From positions 538,501-602,500 of the forward strand of contig NZ_CP010535.1 in assembly GCF_001430825.1 (NCBI RefSeq): a stretch of 64,000 bases of DNA, in the 5' to 3' direction. The notes beneath the pieces were generated by a model. It saw only the letters and a list, made by a program, of their open reading frames with translations. It was not told the origin of the DNA and searched no databases. The position numbers and the translations under genes are program-made. The stretch is from Sediminicola sp. YIK13 (GTDB lineage Bacteria > Bacteroidota > Bacteroidia > Flavobacteriales > Flavobacteriaceae). This document shows, piece by piece, positions 53,046-63,000 of the stretch (position 1 is its first letter; every line of letters begins with the position of its first letter).

Positions 53046-54101
53046 TCAATTTTTAGGTTTCTCTGGTTCACCACGGCCTAGTAATATATTAAGTGGCTTC
53101 CATTCCTCAATATAACCACTTACTATTTTGAGAATGGCCACAAAAGGGATAAATAACACCATCCCGGAAACCCCCCAAATAATCCCTCCTCCTATAAGGG
53201 CTACCAAGATGGCCCATGTGCTTACATTCATTTGTTCGCCTACCACTTTTGGAAAAATAATACTGCTCTCCAGATATTGGACGAAGGAAAAAACAGCAAT
53301 TACCCCCAAGGGATAAAGCCAGGAGCCTGTAGTTATATACACCACTGAAATGGGAAGAAGAGCACTTATAATAATTCCCACGTAGGGTACAATAGTCATA
53401 ATGGCACTAAGCATCCCAAACAAAAGTGCATGTTCTACCCCTAGAATCATCAAGCCAATACTATTGAGGATGCCTACAATAACATACACCTTGATGAGAC
53501 CTATAATATATTTGAAGTAAGAATGGGAAACTTCACGGAGTATAAAATAAAGTCTGGAGTGATATTGTTCGGGTATCATGGAGCGCAGAACTTGTACAAA
53601 TTGCCCCCGATGAAAGAGAAATAGAACGGTAAAAACAGGAATCATAAACAATGCAAACAAAAAGTTGCCTACATTTTCAAACAACCCTTGTATAAATGAT
53701 CCAAAACCATTTCCTGAGTTGGCAGCAAGATTTTCTAACCAATAGGATTCAAAATTAAAATCTAAATCATATTTTTCTTTTAGCCATTCTTGCAAACCTT
53801 CTTCCAGTTTTTCTACCAGAAAAGGAATATCATTTTTTAAGAAAGTCATTTGCCACATTAAAAGCCATAAAATCCCTAGGAACAATAAGAATACGAGGGC
53901 CATAGATAGTGCAATAGCCAAACTTCTAGGCCATTTTTTATTTTCAAGTGCACTACAAAAAGGATAAAGTATAAGGGCTATTAAAAGAGCAAAGGATAAT
54001 GGAATGAAGAGGACTTTTCCAAAATAAAGAAAAAGAAACGTAAAAAACAGGATCTGCAGGTATTTAAGATAGGACCCGGAAAAGCTGTTTTTTACATTCA
54101 T
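53046..54101 (-). CDS. AI-2E family transporter
   Basis: 351 aa with about eight membrane segments in the family pattern: two or three at the start, a long amphipathic stretch (DIPFLVEKLEEGLQEWLKEK), and a C-terminal block with NSIGLMILGVEHALLFGMLSA and YVGIIISALLPIS. The family includes the autoinducer-2 exporter TqsA and sodium/proton antiporters. Substrate unknown. Single gene. Confidence 0.9.
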   Translation of the reverse strand: MNVKNSFSGSYLKYLQILFFTFLFLYFGKVLFIPLSFALLIALILYPFCSALENKKWPRSLAIALSMALVFLLFLGILWLLMWQMTFLKNDIPFLVEKLEEGLQEWLKEKYDLDFNFESYWLENLAANSGNGFGSFIQGLFENVGNFLFALFMIPVFTVLFLFHRGQFVQVLRSMIPEQYHSRLYFILREVSHSYFKYIIGLIKVYVIVGILNSIGLMILGVEHALLFGMLSAIMTIVPYVGIIISALLPISVVYITTGSWLYPLGVIAVFSFVQYLESSIIFPKVVGEQMNVSTWAILVALIGGGIIWGVSGMVLFIPFVAILKIVSGYIEEWKPLNILLGRGEPEKPKN

Positions 54102-54495
54102 GGCACTAGGTTTTTTAAGTATAAGAAAACCAGTCCATTACCTTGATTTTAGTTCCCTGTGGTAAAAGGATCGTTTTTAGTTCTCGTGTAGGGATCCTAA
54201 GTTGAACTTACAAGGTTAAATCAATATTACAAATGGTTGGTTATACTATCTATTCGTACTCTAATGTAAGGATTTCATTTAATTTAGGACCAGAAAATAA
54301 GGAATTGAATACCAAAAATTCAACTAAACAGTCGGTGCACACGAAAAATAATCTCGTAAGAGTTTATGGCTTCAAAGGTTCTTAGTTCATTATTTATATT
54401 ATTTTTCTTTTAATACCAATTGCTTTAAATGGAAGGAACCATAAATATTATGGTTCCCAGTTCTTTATGTATCTAAATTAATTGAGTTAGTGGTG
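54102..54495. other. Intergenic region with one hairpin
   Basis: 394 bases with no gene. GGAACCATA (54435-54443) and TATGGTTCC (54449-54457) form a perfect hairpin downstream of the DUF1338 gene, but no T run follows on the minus strand, so termination is doubtful. Confidence 0.5.
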
Positions 54496-55410
54496 TTATT
54501 TTATGCTCCCCGTCTGTTCGGAATAGGTGCTTTCAAAAATTTTATCCGCATTGGCAGATTCAAATCCATCGCGCCTGTGCTTGTGTTGGATGGAAGTTGG
54601 CTCCAAACTGCGAAATTCAGGTAAGACCAGTCTTTCTGCAAATTCAACATAACTCCCTGCTATTTCCATTTTTTGTCCGCCTGAAAACTTGGCTTCAACC
54701 ATTTTTGCAATGGTACTGCTCTGTTTTAACAAGCCATCAGCACTGGTTTTTATTTTTCCTCCGGCCGTGTTCAGGGATATCCCTTCTGATTCCAAAAATG
54801 TATTGAACTTTTCAATTGTATTGAACTCCTCGGTAAATTCATGGACACTAAGAGTATAATGGTTGAGGTAATACCTGTTATGGATAACCCAAGCTGCATA
54901 CTCGCTTTCTTCGGCCAAACCTTTGTAGTCCTCAATGGAGGGTAGTTGCCATAGTGCTTTATGAAAGAAATCTCCAACGGCCTGTGTGTCATTTAGATCT
55001 ATTGCATCAACAGGGTCCGATGTAATGTGTTTTGTATATGCACGAATAATCTGTTGCGCTTTTTCAGATAAATCATCAACCCTTAATTCGCTCATAAAAA
55101 TACGTGGATACTCCTCAGATGGTGGGGCATACCAATAGGCATTCAATTTTTTGCCTTCAAAGAAGTAGTAATCCCTTTTTTCATAACCGTAGTGAAGAAA
55201 TATTTTCTCAAAAGAAGCTATCCCCAAATGTGGGACTCCTAAGGTTCTAAAGGCAATATGATCATTTATAATTTGGCTTTCATTTTCAATGATGCCCCTA
55301 GAAATCATGGCAGCATTTACTTTGGCCACATCGGGCACCCTGGTTTTGTAAGGGGTGAACAGGGCATCTAAAACATTTGCCAATGGAGAAAAATCGTTTG
55401 TAACCATCAT
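54496..55410 (-). CDS. DUF1338 protein, 2-oxoadipate dioxygenase/decarboxylase family
   Basis: 304 aa from the ATG at 55410. The frame is open to 55458, but the promoter placed at 55428-55458 makes the shorter start (MMVTNDFSP, or the next Met) the right one. The DUF1338 fold, related to VOC metalloenzymes, includes HglS, which turns 2-oxoadipate into 2-hydroxyglutarate in lysine breakdown. Signs: NDHIAFRTLGVP (first metal His), SVHEFTEEF (with WVIHNRYYLNHYTLSVHEF around it, second His) and YVEFAERLVLPEF (Glu). Next to it, divergently, are a LysR regulator and a kinase-lyase fusion that fits hydroxylysine use. Family assignment strong, exact substrate inferred. Confidence 0.87.
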   Translation of the reverse strand: MMVTNDFSPLANVLDALFTPYKTRVPDVAKVNAAMISRGIIENESQIINDHIAFRTLGVPHLGIASFEKIFLHYGYEKRDYYFFEGKKLNAYWYAPPSEEYPRIFMSELRVDDLSEKAQQIIRAYTKHITSDPVDAIDLNDTQAVGDFFHKALWQLPSIEDYKGLAEESEYAAWVIHNRYYLNHYTLSVHEFTEEFNTIEKFNTFLESEGISLNTAGGKIKTSADGLLKQSSTIAKMVEAKFSGGQKMEIAGSYVEFAERLVLPEFRSLEPTSIQHKHRRDGFESANADKIFESTYSEQTGSIK

Positions 55411-55424
55411 AATTAATTTTATAG

Positions 55425-55442
55425 GTACAAATTTAATTGTAC
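55425..55442. promoter_or_regulatory. Palindrome in the DUF1338/lysR divergent region
   Basis: GTACAA (55425-55430) and TTGTAC (55437-55442) are perfect arms around ATTTAA. It overlaps the -7 box of the minus-strand promoter, as expected for a LysR or repressor site. Confidence 0.5.
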
Positions 55443-55458
55443 TTTTAATTTGAAACAA
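55428..55458 (-). promoter_or_regulatory. Promoter of the DUF1338 gene
   Basis: Minus-strand TTG (55458-55456) and TAAATTTG (55435-55428) are 20 bp apart, a good Bacteroidota promoter. The -7 box lies 17 bp before the ATG at 55410. Confidence 0.6.
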
Positions 55459-55475
55459 TTCTTATTATACACTAA

Positions 55476-56363
55476 ATGATAAGTAATACTAATCAATTAG
55501 AGCTACGCTCCTTACGCTATTTCTTGGTTTTGGCAGATACACTGCATTATACCCAAGCTGCAGAGATATTATTTATCTCACAGTCTGCCTTGAGCCAGCA
55601 TATAAAACAGTTGGAACGAACCCTGGGAACCCCTTTATTCAATAGGACCAATCGGAAGGTAGCACTGAACAGGGCCGGAGAGTTATTGTTGAAGGAGGCC
55701 AATCTGATCTTACAGCAGGTGGATCACTCCATGGAGCGTTGGCAATTATCGTTGGATGGGGTAATGGGACAATTGAAAATTGGCTTTGTGGGTTCTGCAA
55801 TGCAGGGTTTTCTGCCCCCAATTATAAAAGAGTTCAGCAAAACGCATCCCAAAATTAATTTCTATTTGGAAGAGTTTACCAATACCGAACAACTAAAGGG
55901 GTTAGAACAAGAACAATTGGATATTGGCTTTATGCGCTCCAACAAAGTCCCGTCAGACATTCATATAAAGTCTGTCTACAGTGAAAATTTTTCATTGGTA
56001 TTACCCGTGGATCATCCTATTGATCGGTCCAATTTTAAGAACATGGGACAGCTAGCAGAAGAATCTTTCATTCTATTTCCCAATGAAAACAGTCCTATGT
56101 ACTATCAGCAAATACAGAATCTTTGCGCAGACTACGGTTTTAGTCCCCGAATTTCCCATAAATCCATTCATGGACCTACCATATTTAAGTTGGTAGAATA
56201 TGGGATGGGGGTTGCTATTGTCCCCAATTCACTCCGTGATGAATTCAATTATAATATTAAATTTCTAGAATTGGATGAGGTACCCCATAAAACGGAACTT
56301 TTTGCAGCCTGGAAAAAGGATAATGAAAACCCTGCTTTGCACTATTTTTTGGAATTGATTTAA
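55476..56363 (+). CDS. LysR-family transcriptional regulator
   Basis: 295 aa. The N-terminal winged helix-turn-helix is typical (LRYFLVLADTLHYTQAAEIL, then SQSALSQHIKQLERTLGTPLF), followed by the periplasmic-binding-protein-like effector domain (LKIGFVGSAMQGFLPPII, about residues 92-295). It is divergent from the DUF1338 gene and 61 bp upstream of the kinase-lyase fusion gene, so it probably controls both. The palindrome at 55425 is a likely site. Confidence 0.94.
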   Translation: MISNTNQLELRSLRYFLVLADTLHYTQAAEILFISQSALSQHIKQLERTLGTPLFNRTNRKVALNRAGELLLKEANLILQQVDHSMERWQLSLDGVMGQLKIGFVGSAMQGFLPPIIKEFSKTHPKINFYLEEFTNTEQLKGLEQEQLDIGFMRSNKVPSDIHIKSVYSENFSLVLPVDHPIDRSNFKNMGQLAEESFILFPNENSPMYYQQIQNLCADYGFSPRISHKSIHGPTIFKLVEYGMGVAIVPNSLRDEFNYNIKFLELDEVPHKTELFAAWKKDNENPALHYFLELI

Positions 56364-56424
56364 AATTGTTGAATATCTTGTATCACGAAAATCAAATTGA
56401 GCCATATTTCAACATACCAATCTT

Positions 56425-59400
56425 ATGAATGAAATTGAAATGGAATACAACAAAATCAAAATATCAGCACGCCAAGCGGAACAAATTTGCCTGGAACTTT
56501 TTAATATTAAGGGAGGTGCCAAACCTCTTCCTGGGGAAATCGATTTCAATTTTAAAATTGATGATGTCAATGGGGAAGGGTACATTTTAAAAATATCCCG
56601 GCCCAATGAGAATGCGGGTTATTTGGATTTTCAACAAAAGCTATTGCAACATGTTCGTGATTATGGACAAGGATTAATATCGCCAAAAGTAATCAATGAT
56701 GTCAACGGGATGTCAATCTCTGAATTTAAGGATGAAAATGGGGAACATAGGAAAGTCCGACTGCTATCTTGGATCCCAGGGAGGGTATGGAGCTCTGTAA
56801 ATCCTCAATTAGACGAACTTCGCTATAGCCTGGGGGAACAAGCGGGAAAATTGACCAAGGCCCTGCAAGGGTTTGACCATGAAGAAGCGCATAGGCCATT
56901 GGATTGGGATGTGGCACAAGCTGCTTGGACAGAAGCCCATATTGATTTGTTTAAGGGTGAAGAAAGGGAAATTATTTTGTCTTTTCAGGAAGAATTTAAA
57001 AAAGTTCAACCTACCTATTCCGAACTGAGAAAAGCAGTGGTTCATAATGATGCCAACGATAACAATATTATTGTTTCTTTGGATCTGATTGGTCCCAAAG
57101 TGATTTCAGCTATAGATTTTGGGGACGCAGTGCATACCCATATCATTAATGATTTGGCCATTGCATGTGCTTACACCATCATGCACCATAATGACCCGTT
57201 GGCCGCGGCATTGCCCATTGTAAAAGGGTACCACAGTGCCTTTGCTTTAACTCCTTCAGAATTGGGGCATTTGTATCTTGCCATTGCCATGAGGCTGGTC
57301 ATTTCCGTAACCAAATCGGCCATCAATAAAATTAAGGAACCAGATAACCATTATCTGCTGGTAAGTGAAAAACCTGCATGGGAACTGCTCCAAAAATGGA
57401 AATTGGTCGACGCTGAATTTGCCCACTATAGTTTTAGGGCTGTTTGCGGATTTAGTGCTCATCCTAATGAGGAGAAATTTTCAACATGGGCAAGCCAACA
57501 ATCATTCTCCTTGGAAAAATTGTTTCCAACCATCAAATCCAGCAAAATACATCATCTCGACCTGAGTGTTTTCAGTACCTGGATAGGGCATCAAAAAGAT
57601 TTTAACGATTTGGATTATTTCCAGTTCAAGATCAATAGGCTGCAAAAAGAAGTTCCATCCAAAATATTGGCAGGGGGTTATTTGGAACCTAGACCTATTT
57701 ACACTTCTGATGCCTATGATAAAATTGGGAATAAAGGACGAGAAAGTCGGACGATACATTTAGGGGTCGATTTTTGGCTTCCCGCATTGACTCCGGTACA
57801 TGCACTTTTTAAAGGAGAGGTAGTAGCCGCAGTTAACGATGCAGGAGACAAGGAATATGGCGGTTTGGTAATTCTTAGGCATAAGGAAGGTGATCTACAA
57901 TTTTACAGCCTTTATGGCCATTTGTCGGTTTCCAGTGCACTGAAACACAAAGTAGGGGATAAAGTGGGAGCTGGAGAAAACATAGGAGAACTGGGGAGTT
58001 ATCCGGAAAACGGAAATTGGGCTGCCCATTTGCATTTTCAGGTCATGTTATCCATGCTCAATTATAAAATTGATTATCCTGGGGTAGCGTATTACAATCA
58101 ACTCTCCGTTTGGAAAAGTATTTGTCCCGATCCAAATTTGTTGTTTAAGTCAGATGTGTTGGATGCTAATAACGCTACGCCAGATGAGGAGATCGTTGCC
58201 TTTAGAAAGCAACATTTGGGCAGGAGTCTCAGCTTGCAATACAAAACCCCCATTAAAATGGTTAGGGGGGCCGGGCAGTATTTGCTGGATCAATTTGGAA
58301 GAAAATACTTGGATACCGTGAACAATGTGGCGCATGTAGGCCATGAGCATCCGGATGTTGTAAAGGCAGGGCAGGAACAGATGGCACTGATCAATACCAA
58401 TACCCGCTATCTGCATGAAAATATCAATAATCTGGCCAAAGAACTTTTGGAAACAATTCCTCCTGAACTAAGTGTGCTGCATTTTGTGAATTCAGGTAGT
58501 GAGGCCAATGAATTGGCCATTAGGATGGTAAAAGCGGTTACCGGTGAAAAAGATATCATAGCTTCTGAAGTTGGGTACCATGGCAATACCAATATGTGCA
58601 TCGATATCAGTTCCTATAAATTTGATGGCAAAGGAGGAAAAGGAGCCCCGGAACATACCCATATTTTTCCACTGCCAGATGCGTTCAGGGGAAAATATAG
58701 AGGTGAAGGTACAGCGGATGCCTATGCTGGGGAAGTACAAAAGCAAATTGACAGTATCCATATAAAAGGCCGGGGTGTTGGTGGATTTATCATAGAGCCC
58801 ATTATTAGTTGTGGGGGACAAATAGACCTGCCGGAGGGATTTCTTGAAATGGCCTATAAAAATGTCAGGGCTGCAGGCGGACTCTGTATATCCGATGAGG
58901 TTCAAGTGGGTTGTGGCCGAATGGGAAAAACCTTTTGGGGTTTCCAATTGCACGGGGTAATCCCGGATATTGTGACCATAGGAAAGCCGTTGGGCAATGG
59001 ACATCCTTTGGCAGCCGTTGCCTGTACCAAGGAGGTAGCCGAAAATTTTGCCAATGGAATGGAGTTTTTCAACACTTTTGGAGGGAATCCTGTTTCCTGC
59101 GCCATAGGGGCTGAAGTAATAAAAGTGGTGAAAAGGGAAAGATTGCAGGCCCATGCCCTAAAAGTGGGTGTATTTCTAAAATCAGAACTTAAAAAGCTCG
59201 CAACGGACTTTCCCATAATTGGGGATGTTAGGGGGGAAGGATTGTTTTTGGGCATGGAGTTGGTAGATGCTTCCATGAATCCTTTGGCAGAGCAAACGGA
59301 TTATTTGGCCAATAGGATGAAAGATCACGGGATATTGATGAGTACAGATGGCCCTGATCACAATGTGCTAAAAATAAAGCCACCCATGGTATTCACCCAA

Positions 59401-59469
59401 GAAAATGCAAACGAATTGATCTTTTATCTAAGGAAAATATTGGCTGAAGATTTTATGCATTCATTATGA
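56425..59469 (+). CDS. Three-domain fusion: APH-like kinase, M23 peptidase, class III PLP enzyme
   Basis: 1014 aa, cytoplasmic by sequence (no signal peptide). Domain 1 (about 15-345) is an APH/choline kinase-like phosphotransferase with VVHNDANDNNIIV (catalytic Asp near residue 208) and AIDFGD (near 232). Domain 2 (about 425-560) is an M23/LytM fold with the zinc ligands in HLGVD (about 445-449) and HLHF (about 535-538) intact. Domain 3 (about 585-1010) is a class III aminotransferase-fold enzyme with DEVQVGCGR and the PLP lysine in TIGKPLGNGHP (near 854). In animals a kinase of the first type (HYKK) and a lyase of the third type (PHYKPL) act in turn on 5-hydroxylysine; their joining here suggests the same route. 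The role of the M23 domain inside a cytoplasmic enzyme is unclear. Confidence 0.9.
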   Translation: MNEIEMEYNKIKISARQAEQICLELFNIKGGAKPLPGEIDFNFKIDDVNGEGYILKISRPNENAGYLDFQQKLLQHVRDYGQGLISPKVINDVNGMSISEFKDENGEHRKVRLLSWIPGRVWSSVNPQLDELRYSLGEQAGKLTKALQGFDHEEAHRPLDWDVAQAAWTEAHIDLFKGEEREIILSFQEEFKKVQPTYSELRKAVVHNDANDNNIIVSLDLIGPKVISAIDFGDAVHTHIINDLAIACAYTIMHHNDPLAAALPIVKGYHSAFALTPSELGHLYLAIAMRLVISVTKSAINKIKEPDNHYLLVSEKPAWELLQKWKLVDAEFAHYSFRAVCGFSAHPNEEKFSTWASQQSFSLEKLFPTIKSSKIHHLDLSVFSTWIGHQKDFNDLDYFQFKINRLQKEVPSKILAGGYLEPRPIYTSDAYDKIGNKGRESRTIHLGVDFWLPALTPVHALFKGEVVAAVNDAGDKEYGGLVILRHKEGDLQFYSLYGHLSVSSALKHKVGDKVGAGENIGELGSYPENGNWAAHLHFQVMLSMLNYKIDYPGVAYYNQLSVWKSICPDPNLLFKSDVLDANNATPDEEIVAFRKQHLGRSLSLQYKTPIKMVRGAGQYLLDQFGRKYLDTVNNVAHVGHEHPDVVKAGQEQMALINTNTRYLHENINNLAKELLETIPPELSVLHFVNSGSEANELAIRMVKAVTGEKDIIASEVGYHGNTNMCIDISSYKFDGKGGKGAPEHTHIFPLPDAFRGKYRGEGTADAYAGEVQKQIDSIHIKGRGVGGFIIEPIISCGGQIDLPEGFLEMAYKNVRAAGGLCISDEVQVGCGRMGKTFWGFQLHGVIPDIVTIGKPLGNGHPLAAVACTKEVAENFANGMEFFNTFGGNPVSCAIGAEVIKVVKRERLQAHALKVGVFLKSELKKLATDFPIIGDVRGEGLFLGMELVDASMNPLAEQTDYLANRMKDHGILMSTDGPDHNVLKIKPPMVFTQENANELIFYLRKILAEDFMHSL

Positions 59470-59569
59470 TTCATCCGTTTTTTAATATTCTAAAAACCAA
59501 CCAGGTAAACAAACAAATCTTCGAGCGGTCGTTTTGGTTTTGAAAGGATTATTAGGTTTTTACAAAAAT

Positions 59570-59893
59570 TTAGTCCCTAAATACTCCAATATAGGATATT
59601 ATTTGTTGGATTAATTCTATTTCATTATCATCTACCTTGCCGTCTGCTTTCGCCATTTCTTGCAGCAAAACAATGAGTGTTTTTTTCTTATCATCTGGCA
59701 TTGCCTTGATAATCGATAAACCTTCATTGCCGGTAGTTTTTCTAGCTTCTTCTATTAAAGTGCTGTCAAATTTGAGCATTTCCATCAATTGGGAAAGAAA
59801 GATCAATTCACTTTGGGAGGCGTAGCCATCTGCAAGAATTACTTCATCTATGGCTTTAACTATTGCTATTTTCTCAGCTAAATTGAATTTCAT
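59570..59893 (-). CDS. TerB-like helical protein
   Basis: 107 aa, all helical, with the TerB-type acidic metal-binding pattern repeated: DEVILADGYASQSELIFL and, later, MAKADGKVDDNEIELI. The tellurite resistance genes that give the family its name are absent, so a general metal-binding or stress role is more likely. Single gene. Confidence 0.85.
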   Translation of the reverse strand: MKFNLAEKIAIVKAIDEVILADGYASQSELIFLSQLMEMLKFDSTLIEEARKTTGNEGLSIIKAMPDDKKKTLIVLLQEMAKADGKVDDNEIELIQQIISYIGVFRD

Positions 59894-60045
59894 CTTTTAA
59901 ATTTTAAAGGTGTTATAGCTTATGGGAACTAGTAAAAGTTTTAAAAAAAACCTTTTTATTTCGTAGTTCCTCTGTAAGGTAATAACTTTTTTATTCATAA
60001 GTTTTATTACTACTGATTTTTGTCTGTATCTATCATATTTTTCAA

Positions 60046-63000
60046 TTACTTCTTTATAATTTTATAAAAGGTGCTTTCCCCGTTTTGTTCTACACCTATA
60101 TATAAAAGGCCAGCCTTAAATTTTGAAACATCAAGGTAGATTTCAGGTGAGTTATTTCCTTCTATATTTTGCTTTAGGATGGTTTGCCCTACTTCGTTGT
60201 ATACACTTATCTTTATCAGATCAGAAGTTATTCCCGTTACAATGTTCACATAATCTGTAACTGGATTGGGGTATACCACTAATTGTTCAACTGTATTTTG
60301 CTCCACGGAATCGGAAATTTTCGCTGTTAAGGAGGTGTTAGAAATACAAGGGTTAGCATTAGAGCCGTTAGCGGATTTTGAGGCACTTTTACACCCTGCT
60401 GTAATCACTTCCCATTGCAATGTTTCACCATTGGTATAAATTTCAAAGGTATGTTTTCCTGGTAGAAATACTTCTGGAGGGGACCCTACGAAAATAGCCT
60501 TGCCTTTTAGAATGTTTTTTGACCCATTCGGAATAAAAATTGGGGTATTTAGGTTGTTAGTATATTCAAATCGCAACAGTGTTGTTATTTCTGGACGTCC
60601 TGCTATTGTGTACGGACTTTTGCAAATATCTGATGCCTGAATTCTGTTATTACAGCCAACCGATGGATTTACATACAGTATGCCTGGAACTTGGGTCAGG
60701 TTGTAGTTCTCATATCCAGATAAATCAGAAACATTTGCATATACATCATATTCCCCCCCAATTAGGTTGCCAGACTGAACAAGACCATTTTTATCTTTGA
60801 TTATAAAACTATTAATAATGGGCGTAGTATCATCACATACCAATCCGTTCACCATGATGTTAAAGTTTGTTGGTATTGGATTGCCTTCTGTAATAAAAGT
60901 GGATAAAATCTCTATCTGAAGTTCCGTCTTGTTGATGGTTAAATTACCACTTTCAATGGTTACATTATAATTGTCCGGTTGCACAAAGTCGTTAACAGTT
61001 ATGGTACTGCTGGTGGTACAGGCATCCGATGGGGTGAAGTTTAAATCGCCTAAGACTTCAGAAATAGTTTCATTATAGGGTAATGGTTCTAAATTGGATT
61101 TAATTGTATAAGAAGGGTCCTCTAACTGACCATAGGTGATGGTAGCATCTTCTACCGAAACCGTTAGCTCAAATTTATTCACCGTCAGTAAACCACTATC
61201 TATATAGGATATATCATAATTCGGGGAGGTGTTGGTGGCAGTTGCCTTAATGATATACGGACTATCCAAGACTCCACAAGATTCACAATCTACGGTATAG
61301 ATCAAACCTTCAGGGAAAACCTCTTCTGCAGTATCAGTATTTTGTAAGCCATCTATAATTCCTGTCAGGTCTTCCTGTGGATCATCGCCATAAACGATAT
61401 CTGTATCCTGCGAGGTAACAGTGAGTGTTGCAGGTAAAATTTCAAGAGGGGTTGGTTGATATCTAATTTCAAAATTTGTATCTAAAATACCTCCAGGAAT
61501 AATATACTGTGTCCCCGCATCTATCCCAGTGATTACGTTAAGGGGGCGTATGTCAATTGGAATTTCACTTAGGGCATCGTCACCATTTAGAATCACTAAA
61601 ATATTTTCAAACGCATTTAGGATAGGAGCACTCTCACTATTTACTAATGAAATACCGTTAACCAGCGCAAAACCATTGACCAGTGATATCCCGTTCACCA
61701 ATGAAAAGCCATTTACCAGGGATATGCCATTTACCATGGATATTCCGTTCACCAATGAAAAGCCATTTACCAATGAAAAACCATTTACCAAAGAAAACCC
61801 ATTAACCAAGGAAATGCCGTTGGTAATGGTAGAGAACTCACCTGATTCTATTTTTTGATCAGAAAAAAGGTCGGCCCCAAAGTTGATTACCTTTTCATTC
61901 CCAGTTCCATTTACTAAAGAGAAGCCATTTTGAGAAACAGTTTCCGATTGATCTACGGTACTTTGGGAAACGAAAAATGTTTTGTTCACTAAAGAAAAGC
62001 CATTTAAGGTTGGTTCCCCATTTACAAGGGATATTTCGTTGACCAGGGAAATCCCATTTACCAAGGAAAAGCCATTGACCAAAGAAATGGCGTTCGCATG
62101 GCTTTCTGAGAAAGTGCTGGCGACCACAGGATCTACAGTTACATCTGTTTCTCCGTTTTCTCCAAAAATATAATCGAATGAAACCTCAGGTAAGGAATCA
62201 CCGTATGTTATCGGATCTATGGCTTGCGGCTTTATGGTAACGGGCATAGGGTTGATATTCAATACTCCCGGCTCTATTATAAAATTATAGAGTTCCGATA
62301 AGCCAACATTGATATTCGCAATAGTCACATCTATGGCATAAATACCTACGATAGAAGAGGAGGTGGCCTCTGTATTAAGTGTTATTGATGGCAATAAAAG
62401 GTTTAATTCTTCGTCAGAAAGTGGTAATTCTGTATCACCAACAATGGTACTAAAGGAAAAAGTTGGATTCTCTTCCCCATATCTCCTTAGTTCATTATTG
62501 GCTCGGACAATTACATCTGTTATGATTGGATCGGTAAACGTTTTTGTTTCGGAAGTTCCACCATCAGATCCATTTGTTAATGGTCCCGGCTCTGTAAATA
62601 CATAGATAGGAGGGTTGCCCAGAAATTCAGGAATTGTAGCTTTCAATGTTGTTTGGCTAACAAAGGTGGTTTCCAGTTCTTCCCCTCTAAAAATAACCAC
62701 AGATGATTCATTGAAGGAGTTTCCTTCCAAGATAAGCTCAAAAGACACATCTCCAGGCTCAAATAGATCCAAATCTAGATTATCGAGATTAAACTGAATT
62801 AAATTGGGGGAAGGATTAGAAAAGGAAGCTAGTGCACCGTCGGCGGAAACAAATCCGTTTCCTGTTTTAAAGTCAAAACCAGGAGCTGCCATATCTATCG
62901 CAGTATTGAGTAAAATATTTCTAACACTTAAATTGATGTCTGAATTTGTGGGATCTACCTCAAATTTAGATTTTGCGTCCATAATAAGCGCTGCCACACC

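Noticed and set aside
54435-54457. Hairpin as a terminator of the DUF1338 gene
   Set aside because: A perfect stem but no T run on the minus strand; recorded only as a hairpin.
55411-55458. Longer start of the DUF1338 protein
   Set aside because: It lies upstream of the predicted transcription start and has no family similarity.
59570-59893. TerB-like gene as evidence of tellurite resistance
   Set aside because: No other ter genes adjoin; the fold is widespread.
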